Positions 49,333 through 58,915 are shown, numbered from the stretch's first letter. The stretch: 64,000 nucleotides of DNA from Brevundimonas sp. UBA6550 (GCF_002434505.1 NZ_DJKE01000011.1:1-64000); one strand, 5' to 3'. Notes: generated by a model not told the origin, from the letters alone. Program-made: numbers and translations.

Positions 49333-50480
49333 TATTCAGCCGCCAGCGGCTCGGGACGACCGCCTAGAAGGTTCATGTCCCAGAGCTCGGCCAACTGGTA
49401 CTCGTCTAGCCAGGTCTTCAGACTGTCCTGCGAAAGGCGCGTGAAGGTCGACCCTCTCTGCTTGCGCTCAACCACAACAACGTTATCCGGTTCGAAGGCG
49501 TTTAGGAACTGGGGCGACTGTGTCGCGACCAGACATTGTCGCGTTTCCGAAACCGCCTTAATCGCACCGGCGATGATGCGGATCGCATAGGGGTGAAGTC
49601 CGAGCTCGGGTTCGTCGAGGATGATCATCGACGGCATGGTATCCGGGCTTTGGAGGAGCAGGCTCAGCAGGCCAATCGCCCGAAGGGTTCCGTCCGAAAT
49701 CTGTCCCGGGCCGAACTCCAGGTTCGAACCGATTTCGCGCCACCGCAGGAGTACCCGGCCGTATTCCGGCTCCAACACGAAGTCATCGAAATATGGCGCA
49801 ACCAGTCGGAGCGTCTCTACGATCCGGTCGTAATAGGCGCGTTGCGATGACCGCATCTCAAGCAGAAAAGCCGCCAAATTGCGCCCGTCGCTGCGTAGGT
49901 AGCGCCAGTCTTCGACGGGTGAGAGCTGCTTCATCGGCGCTTCAGCCGATGTGTCGTGGAACTGATAAACTGCGATGCGTCGAAGCAGATGTAGCAGCGT
50001 CTGGCGCGTCTTACCGGCGCCCCCTTCTTCACCCGCCCTCATAAGCTGGGGAAATTTGTGACCGCTGCCTAGATCGATCCAGTTCGGATTTTGCTTACGT
50101 CCGTTGGCCGAAAACCGGCAGCGTTCCTCTAGGAAGATCAGGGTGTCGCCCGAGGCATGTCCCAGGCGGAAGGCATAGTCATTCACCCCCTGCCCGGTCC
50201 GAATCCTGAGATGGGCCTCAATCTCGCGGGTCTGCTTAGGCCCGCCGTGCAGCAGAACGCTCGCGCCTCCGGCCAGGCCCACGAAATTAGCCAGACCGCT
50301 CTCGCTCGAAAGCATGAAACCGAGAAATCTCAGGAAGTCGATGAGGTTAGACTTTCCTGCCCCGTTCGGCCCGATGAGAAGGTCCAGCTTGGAGAGATCG
50401 AGCGAGAGCGCCCCAATGGATTTGAATCCGCGGAGTTCAACGTGCTCAAGTCGAACGGGTTTGAAGGGCTTTTCTGTCAT
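49332..50480 (-). CDS. AAA-type ATPase (AAA_21/OLD-like)
   Basis: A 382-residue ABC-fold ATPase: Walker A LIGPNGAGKSNLIDFLRFLG near 35-55, ISDGTLRAIGLLSLLLQ as signature region, Walker B MIILDEPELGLHP near 285 and the H-loop TQSP (VATQSPQF). It lacks a coiled coil and, alone, a nuclease domain. Together with DUF4276 it makes a two-gene ATPase/Toprim-like effector unit, comparable in logic to OLD or PARIS systems. 91 bases separate it from the PIN-like gene, so it may be a separate transcript. Confidence 0.85.
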   Translation of the reverse strand: MTEKPFKPVRLEHVELRGFKSIGALSLDLSKLDLLIGPNGAGKSNLIDFLRFLGFMLSSESGLANFVGLAGGASVLLHGGPKQTREIEAHLRIRTGQGVNDYAFRLGHASGDTLIFLEERCRFSANGRKQNPNWIDLGSGHKFPQLMRAGEEGGAGKTRQTLLHLLRRIAVYQFHDTSAEAPMKQLSPVEDWRYLRSDGRNLAAFLLEMRSSQRAYYDRIVETLRLVAPYFDDFVLEPEYGRVLLRWREIGSNLEFGPGQISDGTLRAIGLLSLLLQSPDTMPSMIILDEPELGLHPYAIRIIAGAIKAVSETRQCLVATQSPQFLNAFEPDNVVVVERKQRGSTFTRLSQDSLKTWLDEYQLAELWDMNLLGGRPEPLAAE

Positions 50481-50580
50481 CGGTTCCACTGTAGGTGGGC
50501 GCTAGAGCATACGCCAAGCCTTCTTGAGCGCCACGGCTTTCAGCGCTTCCCAAATGCCCCCACGATCCGACCTCCGAGTG

Positions 50581-51663
50581 TCACCGCGATACCTCTTGCC
50601 ACTTGGCAACACCCCAGTTCGCCAGCACGGCAGGATGGAAGTTGAAATCGGAGACGATGCCTTCCCCGGTCGAATAGCTCCCCTTAAGCCCGAGACCGGC
50701 CCAGAACAGGGCCAGGCCCCGGTCTTTCGTGCAAAACTGCGCCGGCTTGTCCGGAAAATGCACGGCCAGATTCAAAAGCATCTCCATCGCCCGGAAGTCG
50801 CAAAGCGCATTATAGGCGTCAGTGTCGACGTAGCCCGTCTTGAACTTCAGGATCGAGCGCGCAGGACCGTTGCCCCGTGAATCCTCAAGGGCGCTCAGGA
50901 CCGCCATCAGGATCATTGAGGTCCGCTTGACCCCGCAGGCATCAGCGTCGGCCAGACAGTCCCGCCAAACCCTGTCGCGCCGCCCCGCGCCCACCGTGGA
51001 CGTCAGCCGAGGCGCCACCCGGAGCAGGAAAGCCTGATGGGCTTCGAACCACGGTGCCGCTTCATCCAGCATGCGGACCGCACCGGTTTCAACGTTCGGA
51101 GCGATCATAAGACGCGCCTTTGGCAGGGCGTAGGCCAGCGCAAGCTTGACCCTCTGGAGTTGATCGCGAATTTCGACCGCCGAAGGTCTGCGTTTTTGAT
51201 TGCCCTCCAGAATGAAGGGCATCGGGTTCAACCGCACCTCGTAATCAGCGAACAGATCAATGAAATCTGGCTCGCGCCCCTTCAGCCCCCCTCTATCGAA
51301 CCGACCGATGATGTCCGTAACGATGTTGCGGTCCAGCAGAATGACCGTGTCGGGCGCGAGGCTGGCCAGGAACGAAGGCAGCCACCCGCCCTTCACCAGT
51401 CCGATCGCCCCAGACGTGAACTCGCTCTGGAGCCGCCCCCTCACCCGGTATGGCAGGCTCGTATCCAGGTCTTCGACGTTGGTCTCGAGGACGGTCGCGT
51501 CCCGCCATTCGACAGGAATATCGACAGGACGCCCCGCCTTCGTCGCGAAGAGTTCGTCGTAGCCGAGGGGCTGCGGCGTCATGCTGCCAAAGCTCAAGCG
51601 CGGTGCCGGTCCGCCTTTGTAAAAGTCGTGGCCGATGAAGGTTATCTGGCCGGGTACCGGCAT
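50581..51663 (-). CDS. Unknown protein with PIN-like nuclease features
   Basis: A 360-residue protein of no family known to me. From about residue 105 it shows a PIN-like pattern: TVILLDRNIVTDIIGRF (Asp-111 like the first PIN Asp), middle acidic residues in APNVETGAVRMLDEA, and CTKDRGLALFWAGLGL near the end (T-K-D-R, Asp-314, followed by the helix typical of PIN domains). ATG 51663 is chosen because GGGAGAG stands seven bases upstream; the frame is open to 51858, 12 bases after the ATPase gene. The setting in a defence-like operon supports an RNase role, which is inference. Confidence 0.6.
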   Translation of the reverse strand: MPVPGQITFIGHDFYKGGPAPRLSFGSMTPQPLGYDELFATKAGRPVDIPVEWRDATVLETNVEDLDTSLPYRVRGRLQSEFTSGAIGLVKGGWLPSFLASLAPDTVILLDRNIVTDIIGRFDRGGLKGREPDFIDLFADYEVRLNPMPFILEGNQKRRPSAVEIRDQLQRVKLALAYALPKARLMIAPNVETGAVRMLDEAAPWFEAHQAFLLRVAPRLTSTVGAGRRDRVWRDCLADADACGVKRTSMILMAVLSALEDSRGNGPARSILKFKTGYVDTDAYNALCDFRAMEMLLNLAVHFPDKPAQFCTKDRGLALFWAGLGLKGSYSTGEGIVSDFNFHPAVLANWGVAKWQEVSR

Positions 51664-51870
51664 GGTGCTCTCCCGCTGATCGGCCGACAAGGTTTCCACC
51701 CTGACCCGCAAATGGTGGCGCGTATCCAATTCCGCCAGCGCACACGGTTGGCCGAAAGCAGACATCGCTAAAGACCGCGTTGAGTCAGGATTGGCGGTGA
51801 AGCCCGTGTCCGAGAAGCGCCAGATGCGGACCTTCGAACCTGATCCGAAACCTGACATTCGGATCGCCGC

Positions 51871-53928
51871 CTAGGCAGTGGCTTGAGTTCCCTCAGTGGC
51901 GCGGAGGATACTAGGGGGCATGGGTGGGATTTCCATGCGATCTACGACGTCGGCAGCACCGCTTGCTCCGTAGTCGATTTCGAATCGCCGACCGCCCTGT
52001 TCAGGCGAACTTAGCAGGCGCCGGCATAAAAGGTCCGCAAGCGCTTCGTCCTCGACCGCTACCACAACTTGACGTCCGGCTTGGCGGAATGACGCCAACA
52101 CTTCGACAAGTTGCAAAGCTCGGAAGTCGTCAATGTGCTGCACGGGATCGTCTAGCAGAAGTGTCTGCCACCTAGCCCACGGTCGCGCCATGTGAACTGA
52201 CAGCAAGAACGCCAGGCCAGCGGCGCGCCGCTGGCCGCTACTGAAGACGAATTGGGGGTTGAGGTCATCACCGACCTTGAGGCTAAGGAAACGCCTAACA
52301 TCTCCCCTGATGCTGTAGTCAATACTACGCCAGTTCGCGTGAGGCCGTAGCCGCTGATAGATCTCGTTTAGAAGGGGGCTTATCCGCGCGAGACGCTCGT
52401 CGACGATTTCGGATGCTGAGCGCCGGACACTCTTTTCTAGAGATTTTGCCGTGGCAACTGCGCTCTGAGCCTTTGCGAGCATATCCGCTGTAGTCTCAGC
52501 GTGACTCCGAAGCACGCCCACGCGGGCTTCGACCGAGCTAAGCGTGCGCACGGCGCGCGACGCCTCCATGGCGTTCAACGCCGTCTCAAGTCCAATAAGC
52601 TGCTCTCGCTCAGCCGCTGCTTCAGCCTCTAAGGCCGCTGGATTCCCGGCGTTCGCCGGGTTCAACCCGTACTGCTCGAAGAGGGCCAATTGAGCGGTTT
52701 CCCGCTCGCGCAGCGCGCGCTGTTCTCGATCAACCTCAGCCCAGGCCGCTTGCGCCGCCGTCAATGACTGTTCTGCAACCGCGCTAGCGCCTCGAGCAGC
52801 GGCGAGACGCTCCCGCGCTGCGTTGACGCCACCAGCCAGCTTATCGATTCGGGCGCGTGCTTGAGCGATGCCAGCTTCGAACTCATCGCGCGTCCGTGCG
52901 GCGGCGCACAGTGGGCAATGCTCGTCGTGTAGACCGACAGCCTCTCCGTGCTCGACGAGCGCTGAAAGCGAGGCTGCGATCTCGCTCGCGGCGGCCTCGA
53001 TATCGTAAGCCCGTTGAGCCTCAGCAAGGTCCGTCTGTCGACGTTCGAATTCGGCCGATGCTGCGTTCAACTCGGTATGCAGATGCTCGCGGCGGGCAGC
53101 TTCTTCAGGCACCTTGTATTGTTGTTGCGCCGCCAGCAACTCGCGCCCCTCGAACACCGCTTGATTAAGCCCCTCTAACCGTCTCCGTTGATGGGGCAGT
53201 GAGCGCTGGGCGATGTCCAACCGCTGGGCGAGATCACCTTGTGCGGGCGGGACGAAGCGGTCGATAACGATCATCGCAGCTGAAACATCGGCGCTACGGC
53301 TTGCAGCGTCGTTGGCCTCTGACAACTGAACCAGACCACCAGACAGCGCCGACCTGGCCTCTTCGTATTGCGTGTTCACGCGTTCTGCAGCGGCTTCGGC
53401 GATGGCCACAACCGCTTTCGCCTTAGTCGCGAGATCGGACCCTTCGATCGAGCCCAAAGCTGCCCTGACGAGGTCGAAGCGCTGTGTCTCGCTCAGATCC
53501 AGGCTGAGCGCGGCAATCCATTCGTCGCGAATAACGGACGTCTTGCAAAGTTGGCGGAGGGGATCATCCGGCACCGCACCTTGGCAGAGGGCTTCCTCAA
53601 TCTCCTCAGGCGTTTTGTCGGCGCCTTCGCGGGTCCGCGTGATCGAAAACGCATGTCCGTCGACGCCGACAAACGCGGCGGTGACGTAATGCTTCTCCGG
53701 CTCATTGTCGCCTCGCCACCAAATGTAGTCGCGCACGGTCTCCTTGGCTGCGGACTCTACGGCGTACTTTCCGATCTCGCCAATGATGGCGAACTCGACT
53801 GCGTCGCAAAGGGTGCTCTTCCCAACGCCGTTCCGGCCGGTGATCACCGTGAAGCCGCCACCAAAATCGACCCGGACCTTGTCCCGAAACCCACGGAAGC
53901 CGCAGACCTCGATATAGTCCAGCCTCAT
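51871..53928 (-). CDS. Rad50/SbcC-like ABC ATPase of an ABC-three-component-type system
   Basis: A 685-residue SMC-like ATPase: Walker A ITGRNGVGKSTLCDAVEFAI (31-39 P-loop), long coiled coil from about 170 to 560 interrupted near 337 by a zinc-hook CPLC, signature FSSGQRRAAGLAFLL near 564 and Walker B LLLDDPVQHIDD near 593. These ATPases sense DNA ends or unusual nucleoprotein and drive an effector. The downstream overlap with the 176-residue gene (ATGA) and SIR2 gene matches the three-gene ABC-3C layout. Base composition looks lower in GC than the lasso region. Confidence 0.85.
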   Translation of the reverse strand: MRLDYIEVCGFRGFRDKVRVDFGGGFTVITGRNGVGKSTLCDAVEFAIIGEIGKYAVESAAKETVRDYIWWRGDNEPEKHYVTAAFVGVDGHAFSITRTREGADKTPEEIEEALCQGAVPDDPLRQLCKTSVIRDEWIAALSLDLSETQRFDLVRAALGSIEGSDLATKAKAVVAIAEAAAERVNTQYEEARSALSGGLVQLSEANDAASRSADVSAAMIVIDRFVPPAQGDLAQRLDIAQRSLPHQRRRLEGLNQAVFEGRELLAAQQQYKVPEEAARREHLHTELNAASAEFERRQTDLAEAQRAYDIEAAASEIAASLSALVEHGEAVGLHDEHCPLCAAARTRDEFEAGIAQARARIDKLAGGVNAARERLAAARGASAVAEQSLTAAQAAWAEVDREQRALRERETAQLALFEQYGLNPANAGNPAALEAEAAAEREQLIGLETALNAMEASRAVRTLSSVEARVGVLRSHAETTADMLAKAQSAVATAKSLEKSVRRSASEIVDERLARISPLLNEIYQRLRPHANWRSIDYSIRGDVRRFLSLKVGDDLNPQFVFSSGQRRAAGLAFLLSVHMARPWARWQTLLLDDPVQHIDDFRALQLVEVLASFRQAGRQVVVAVEDEALADLLCRRLLSSPEQGGRRFEIDYGASGAADVVDRMEIPPMPPSILRATEGTQATA

Positions 53929-54455
53929 GGCCGGCTCCCGAAGATTTCAACCACAGCGTCGGGGTTCATGTCGCCGAGAAAGGCATTTAGAGCCTCGACG
54001 GGAATGTCTTTCGCGCGTGAGCGGAGGCGGCGGGCGATATCGGCGTCCTCTAAGATGGGCTGGGCCCGGATAGGCCCAAGCGGTAGCAAGGCGTTAGCGA
54101 GATCCTCAACGGTCTGGATTGCTGTACGCGCAATCTTCCGCGTCAGCGTGAAATCTTCCTCCAGCCGCTCAACCCGCCACTGGAGACCTGGAGCCAGCTC
54201 CGACGTAAGCAGAACCGAGTAGACGTTCCAGGCCTTCGCGCCCGCAGCCTTCAATGCTGGCGCGTGTCGACTTAAAACGCGCTGCTGTGCGGCCTCCCAG
54301 TTTTCCAGTAAGTCGCTCGCGGTGCTGAAAACATGGACGAAGCCGATCAGCGTGGCGCTTTCAAAGCAGGTTACCGGCGGGGACGCACCGGTCCAAGCCC
54401 AAGTCTGGTAGCCGGCCTCGCGAAGGATGACTTCAGACTGTGTCGGAATGTCCAT
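53925..54455 (-). CDS. Middle component-like protein of the SIR2/ATPase operon
   Basis: A 176-residue protein without recognised domain. Start PTQSEVILREAGYQTWAW, a FVHVFSTASDLLENWEAAQQ stretch and a C-terminal helix rich in charged residues. It lies between effector and ATPase genes and overlaps both (one and four bases). Size and place fit the small 'middle component' of ABC-3C systems, which links the ATPase to the effector. The identity is inferred from context only. Confidence 0.65.
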   Translation of the reverse strand: MDIPTQSEVILREAGYQTWAWTGASPPVTCFESATLIGFVHVFSTASDLLENWEAAQQRVLSRHAPALKAAGAKAWNVYSVLLTSELAPGLQWRVERLEEDFTLTRKIARTAIQTVEDLANALLPLGPIRAQPILEDADIARRLRSRAKDIPVEALNAFLGDMNPDAVVEIFGSRP

Positions 54456-55774
54456 CAGATACCCAGCTCCGTCCGCCCATCGGCTAGATCATACCAAGAG
54501 CCAACGGGAGCCGGCCGCATAAAACTGCCAGCATGCCCGGGCCTCACAACGCTACCCGGAAGCGGCAGGGCAGTTGCGCCGGCGGCTACGACAATATCGG
54601 TCGCAGCTATCGCAGGGGCTTCGATAAATCGAACCTGGAGCTGGCTTAAGACAGCTCCTGCGCCATTGACGACTCGTATCGAACGACCGCCCAACTCGTA
54701 GCCGGTCGGACGGCTCGTTGCCCCTGCCTGCCGCAGGAGCAAGTGAAACGTGCCGACGACTTCGCACTGGCTCGGTTGCGCGCGGGTCGCTGGCTGATCT
54801 GACGGAACGCCCTCCGCGTCGCAGCGCCAGCCATAAAGGACGTCATTCTCGAAGTCCGGTGGTTCAAGCCAAGCCGGATCGCACACTGTGCCGGTTGCGG
54901 CCTCGAATGAAGCTCTGCCTGCCGACAGCATCCCTCGGATGTAGTTCTGAGAGAACGCCTTGCGCAGTTCAGCAAGCGCTTCCGCGCCCGATTCTCGAAC
55001 GTGTGTGAAGACGACGCCCGGGCCATGAGCAAGCGCCCACAATTCCGGTGCCTTGGCTTCCAGGGCCGCCGCATCGGTGGGGTCAATCACCGTGACGGAC
55101 TGCGGTGCCAAACCGTCGAGAACGGTTCCCAAGACGGTGTTCAGGTAATCCCAGTCGGACCAAAACCCGACGACCAGCAAATCCTTCTGGCGCAAGTTAG
55201 CGGCCATCCAGGCCTTGCTCCTCGCGATCCGGTCGGCAATCGGCGGCGCGCCAAGTTGTGACGGTGCCCACACGGTCGCCAGCCGATCGCGCGTGGCACA
55301 GCCGTGAAACTTCAGCAGCGGACTCTGGGTGCGAGACCGAACTGTCGCCTCGTCGCCGTCCAGCGAATTCTGGAAATCGAAGCCACTCTCAATCCCGCAA
55401 CGCTCGATCAGGGTGTCGTAGTTGGCCGAAAGGGCGGCAGACGCTGCGCGGGTGATCAGAAAGTCCGCAACAGCCGCGTGGCCAGCATTGGGAGGCCGGA
55501 CGAATGCCTGCCACGGCACGAGACTTTCGATGAAGACCGTTTCGAGGGTGTGCAGATCAACGAAGTGCTGGGCGAACGCTTCAAGATCGTGTCGCATGGT
55601 CGTGTCGCAGGTCGGATCGGTCTCGATCACATACTTGTCGAAGCTGGCCTCAGCGACGCGCCAGGCTGGTGGCAGGTTGCTCGGGGCAGCCATCGACAGA
55701 CCCGCGCCGCAGACGACAACCAAGCGCCCAGCGTGCATTGACGCGAGAAGTCTTGCCTTTGTCTCAGGTGCCAA
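54455..55774 (-). CDS. SIR2-domain effector protein
   Basis: A 439-residue protein. Residues 12-270 form a SIR2-like NAD-binding domain: VVVCGAGLSMAAPSNLP at 19-35, SANYDTLIE with Asn-118 and Asp-120, LLKFHG with His-157, and LLVVGFWSDWDY. Residues 290-439 are a second beta-rich domain of unknown kind. In defence systems such SIR2 domains break down NAD+ and stop growth of infected cells. The start is TTG 55774 with GAGG eight bases upstream. It heads the operon. Confidence 0.85.
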   Translation of the reverse strand: MAPETKARLLASMHAGRLVVVCGAGLSMAAPSNLPPAWRVAEASFDKYVIETDPTCDTTMRHDLEAFAQHFVDLHTLETVFIESLVPWQAFVRPPNAGHAAVADFLITRAASAALSANYDTLIERCGIESGFDFQNSLDGDEATVRSRTQSPLLKFHGCATRDRLATVWAPSQLGAPPIADRIARSKAWMAANLRQKDLLVVGFWSDWDYLNTVLGTVLDGLAPQSVTVIDPTDAAALEAKAPELWALAHGPGVVFTHVRESGAEALAELRKAFSQNYIRGMLSAGRASFEAATGTVCDPAWLEPPDFENDVLYGWRCDAEGVPSDQPATRAQPSQCEVVGTFHLLLRQAGATSRPTGYELGGRSIRVVNGAGAVLSQLQVRFIEAPAIAATDIVVAAGATALPLPGSVVRPGHAGSFMRPAPVGSWYDLADGRTELGI

Positions 55775-56195
55775 TTGCGCCTCGCCCTCGTACTCGATGA
55801 CTATAGCTACAACTTGCAGAATGGCGACAGCTAACGGCCGCGCTCGATACCATCCGGCTGCTCCCTGCCGGAACGGCTTCGTTCATGGTGAAAGTGCGCG
55901 ATCGACCGCCATGCTCACGCGCAAGTGCAAGCCGCTAGGTTCCGGTCGGGCGGCTTAACAGGCGGCCTGCGACCTCGACGCTTAATCCAGCGAGCCTGCC
56001 GCCTAAACCGCGCTCTACAGCGGACATTCCGAGTATCTGCAAAGAGTCAGAAGCGATCCTTGCTTGGCTGCCCAAAAACGGACGTCCAACCGGCCGCGGG
56101 CTTCACGCCCACTTTCGACTCGTTGCGGACGTTGACATGCCGGAGGCCGCCACGATCGTTTTCGGGTTTTGCTAGACGTTGCTCAGGTCCGCAGT
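55775..56195. other. Intergenic region upstream of the SIR2 operon
   Basis: 421 bases. The SIR2 frame stays open for about 20 codons upstream (containing ILQVVAIVIEYEGEAQ), but without a start or ribosome site. Otherwise no gene. The promoter of the island's operon should be here; TATAGT near 55800 on the minus strand is a weak -10 candidate. Confidence 0.4.
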
Positions 56196-56969
56196 CTAAC
56201 TCCAACCTGCCGCAGACACGTCGGAGCGATAGGTCCGGCTTATCGGCGCCACGACGCCGCCAACGAGGCGCACCTTCCCCGAGCCGCGCGACCAACGCAC
56301 CTCTTCAATCGCGTCTGCGGCGACCCACCATGAGCGGTGAACCCGCAATCCGTGCGCTAGCGACAATTCGTCGAGCGCGTCGGCAAAGCGTAGAGTGATC
56401 AGCTCCGCGCCCGCATCGGTATGCACTCTCAAATAATGGTCGTGCGCCTCGATGGCGATCAGGCGGGCACCGCGCCGCCTGGCTGACAGCCGCTGCCTGA
56501 AAGCCGTCTCGGCCTCTGGCAGGGGCGGGACGACGAGGATGCGGGTCTCGACCCGCACGGGCAACCTGCGCCAGACCAAGGCCCTGACCGTCATGGCCGC
56601 CAGCATGATGGGGCCGACCTGCCAAAACAGCGGCAGATAGATCGACCAGCGATGTTCTGAGAACATCAGACGCTGGGTCACGAGGACGAACAGGGTCACC
56701 AGCGGCGTGGCGAGCGCCGAGGTCACGGCGACGCGTCTCCATAGGAACGGCAGGCGACGGCCCAGGCTTTCGTCCACCGCGACCGCAATCAACCCGCCGC
56801 CCAGCATGCAGATCGTCCAGTACGCGTAGCGGCTCACGAGAGGCGCATTTTCAGAATCGAAGGGGCCGAGAAATCCGAGCAACATGCCCATGACGGTGAG
56901 CATGACGCCGTCGATGGCCCAGCGCCGCCCGGTCGTCACCCCGATGATGGTTCTCGTCTTGTGACCCAT
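56196..56969 (-). CDS. LytTR-family transcriptional regulator with membrane domain
   Basis: A 257-residue protein: four membrane helices (about residues 17-35, 48-66, 80-98 and 112-130) followed by a LytTR DNA-binding domain at 160-250 with LIAIEAHDHYLRVHT, VHRSWWVAADAIEEVRW and VAPISRTYR. Such membrane LytTR proteins control adjacent genes in response to unknown envelope signals. It is divergent from the hydrolase gene at 57081, its likely target. ATG 56969 is the first Met consistent with the family; the open frame beyond it is not conserved. Confidence 0.85.
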   Translation of the reverse strand: MGHKTRTIIGVTTGRRWAIDGVMLTVMGMLLGFLGPFDSENAPLVSRYAYWTICMLGGGLIAVAVDESLGRRLPFLWRRVAVTSALATPLVTLFVLVTQRLMFSEHRWSIYLPLFWQVGPIMLAAMTVRALVWRRLPVRVETRILVVPPLPEAETAFRQRLSARRRGARLIAIEAHDHYLRVHTDAGAELITLRFADALDELSLAHGLRVHRSWWVAADAIEEVRWSRGSGKVRLVGGVVAPISRTYRSDVSAAGWS

Positions 56970-57080
56970 GCCGTCCCGTTCACGCACCCACAGCACCGTT
57001 CGCGAAGTCGGGCCTAGCGAGCCGCCAAGCGACCGGCAATGGCGTTTGGCGAGAACTCGCAATCCTGATTTGGAAAACCC

Positions 57081-58445
57081 ATGCCCCAATCCCGCCTCGC
57101 CGCCGCCCTGGCCCTCATCATGTCCATCGTCGCCTTGCCAGCAATGGCCCAGGCGCCGGGGGCCGACGTCGATGAGCGACCCGATCCGACCGTGGTCTGT
57201 CATGTGGGCGTCTATAGGCTGGATGACGGCAGTTGGGTGGATGTCGCGCCGCTGGCGAACAAGGGCCTGCGGTGGCGTCGGCTGGACGGGACGACGGCCA
57301 GGATGCTGATGGGCGCGCAGGGGCACTGGGTCAGCACCCTCGGTTCCACCACACGCGTCGAAGGCCCGCAGCCGCAACTGGGGTCGTGCGAGGAAGGTCG
57401 GATGGTCTTCGACGGAAAGATTGGCCGTCGCCTGAGCCTGGACGTGCGCGACACGACCTTCGTTGGCCAGGGCGGGACGCGCCTGAACGGCCGGCTGGTC
57501 CTGCCGCTTGGTGAGGGGCCGGTCCCCATCATGGTCGAGGTACATGGGTCGGAAGGCGCCAATGCGCTGGACTTCAATGCCTTCCAGCGGTTCGCCCCAG
57601 CCTCGGGCGTTGGCGTCTTCGTCTATGCCAAGCGGGGCTCTGGTGGATCGGAGGGGCGCTATACTCAGGACTTTCACGTCCTGGCTGAGGACGCCGCCGC
57701 CGCCGTGGTCGAGGCCCGTCGGCTGGCCGGAAGTCGCGCGGGCCGGGTCGGCCTTCACGGTTCCAGCCAGGGAGGATGGGTCGCGCCGTTGGCTGCCAGC
57801 CAGACGCCAGTGGACTTCGTCATCGTTGGCTTTGGTTTGGCCTATGGGGCGCTGGCGGAAGACAGCGACCAGGTGATGTTGGATCTCAAGGGCAAGGGTT
57901 GGGGCGCGGACGTGCTGGAACAGGCGCGCGAGATCACCGACGTGACCGGCGCCTTCATCGCCTCGCACGGCGAAGTCGGGTTTGCGCATCTAGAGGCCAT
58001 GCGGGCCAAGTATCGCACCCAACCTTGGTTCGCCGACATCAAAGGCGAGTTCACCGGATTTCTACTAACTACCCCGAACGAACAAATCACCGCCATGGCC
58101 CCCGTGCTCGACGCTGGAACCTCGTGGGACTACGACCCGCTGCCGGTGTTGAGCCGTCTTAACACGCCGATGCTTTGGATTCAGGCCAAGGACGATCTGG
58201 GCGCGCCGCCCGACGCCACTCGCCAGCGGCTGATCGACCTGGCAGGCCAAGGGCGGCCGATCACTCTGTTGGAGTATCCGAACACCGACCATGGCATCGT
58301 TCGGTTTGAAACTGCGCCGGACGGCAAGCGCACATCGATAGGCTACGCATCTGGCTATTATCAGGCCGTGCTGGACTGGGCGAAGAAGGGGCGGTTGGAT
58401 GGAGCCTATGGCGACGGACAAATTCTGACGGAAGGGCCGTCGTAA
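57081..58445 (+). CDS. Secreted alpha/beta hydrolase
   Basis: A 454-residue exported serine hydrolase. Signal peptide (LAAALALIMSIVALPAMAQA, cleavage near 24), an N-terminal beta domain of about 110 residues, then the hydrolase fold with EVHGSEGANALDF, nucleophile GLHGSSQGGWVAPLAA, acid in QAKDDLGAPP and His in NTDHGIV. The cap includes the EDSDQ... region typical of CocE-like and BAAT-like relatives. It stands opposite the LytTR gene, which probably regulates it. Substrate unknown. Confidence 0.85.
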   Translation: MPQSRLAAALALIMSIVALPAMAQAPGADVDERPDPTVVCHVGVYRLDDGSWVDVAPLANKGLRWRRLDGTTARMLMGAQGHWVSTLGSTTRVEGPQPQLGSCEEGRMVFDGKIGRRLSLDVRDTTFVGQGGTRLNGRLVLPLGEGPVPIMVEVHGSEGANALDFNAFQRFAPASGVGVFVYAKRGSGGSEGRYTQDFHVLAEDAAAAVVEARRLAGSRAGRVGLHGSSQGGWVAPLAASQTPVDFVIVGFGLAYGALAEDSDQVMLDLKGKGWGADVLEQAREITDVTGAFIASHGEVGFAHLEAMRAKYRTQPWFADIKGEFTGFLLTTPNEQITAMAPVLDAGTSWDYDPLPVLSRLNTPMLWIQAKDDLGAPPDATRQRLIDLAGQGRPITLLEYPNTDHGIVRFETAPDGKRTSIGYASGYYQAVLDWAKKGRLDGAYGDGQILTEGPS

Positions 58446-58589
58446 GGAAACGTCACCATCGCGGCCAGATCGCGGAAATGAGCAATCCTGCCCCTTGGGC
58501 GATCTGACATAACAGCAGCTCAAGGTCTGCTTCCCACCCATTCGGGACATTGGGGCAGACCGCTTTTCAGGCGCGCTGCCCCATGCCGG

Positions 58590-58784
58590 CTAAAGGTCGA
58601 TCTGCTCAGAAATCTCCAACGCGTCGTCTACCTCGATACCGAGATACCTGACGGTGCTCTCCAACTTCCCGTGACCGAGGAGTAGCTGGCAGGCTCGCAG
58701 ATTGCCTGTCTTCCTGTAGATTAAGGCCACCTTAGTTCGCCGAAGGCTATGGGTGCCGTAGGCACTTGGGTTCAGGTCGATCAT
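58590..58784 (-). pseudogene. C-terminal fragment of a tyrosine recombinase (copy 1)
   Basis: The last 65 codons of an integrase: GTHSLRRTKVALIYRKTG holds His-x-x-Arg, LLLGHGKLEST the second His and VRYLGIE the nucleophile Tyr; the end is LEISEQIDL. The N-terminal two thirds are missing, and the frame runs into unrelated sequence upstream. A diverged second copy in the same orientation is at 62194-62626. The two enclose 3.4 kb of cargo. Confidence 0.85.
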
Positions 58785-58893
58785 GCTGACCCGCCAGCGA
58801 CATGAGCTGTTCGCCGCGCAGTTTGGGATTGACGTGGCGGATCCCCGCGTGGCGAAGAATCTAATCAATTCCATGCATCCGAAAGAGGACTGA
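58783..58893 (+). pseudogene. Short frame, possible 3' end of a lost gene
   Basis: A 36-codon frame opposite the integrase break reads LTRQRHELFAAQFGIDVADP, then RVAKNLINSMHPKED and stops. It looks coding but is too short to name; it may be the tail of a gene cut by the same rearrangement, 23 bases before the HEPN gene. Confidence 0.25.
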
Positions 58894-58915
58894 CGACCTC
58901 CGGAAAGGCTCCTTC

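Noticed and set aside
49332..50480. PARIS system (AriA/AriB)
   Set aside because: The ATPase fits loosely, but the partner is DUF4276, not the DUF4435 protein of PARIS.
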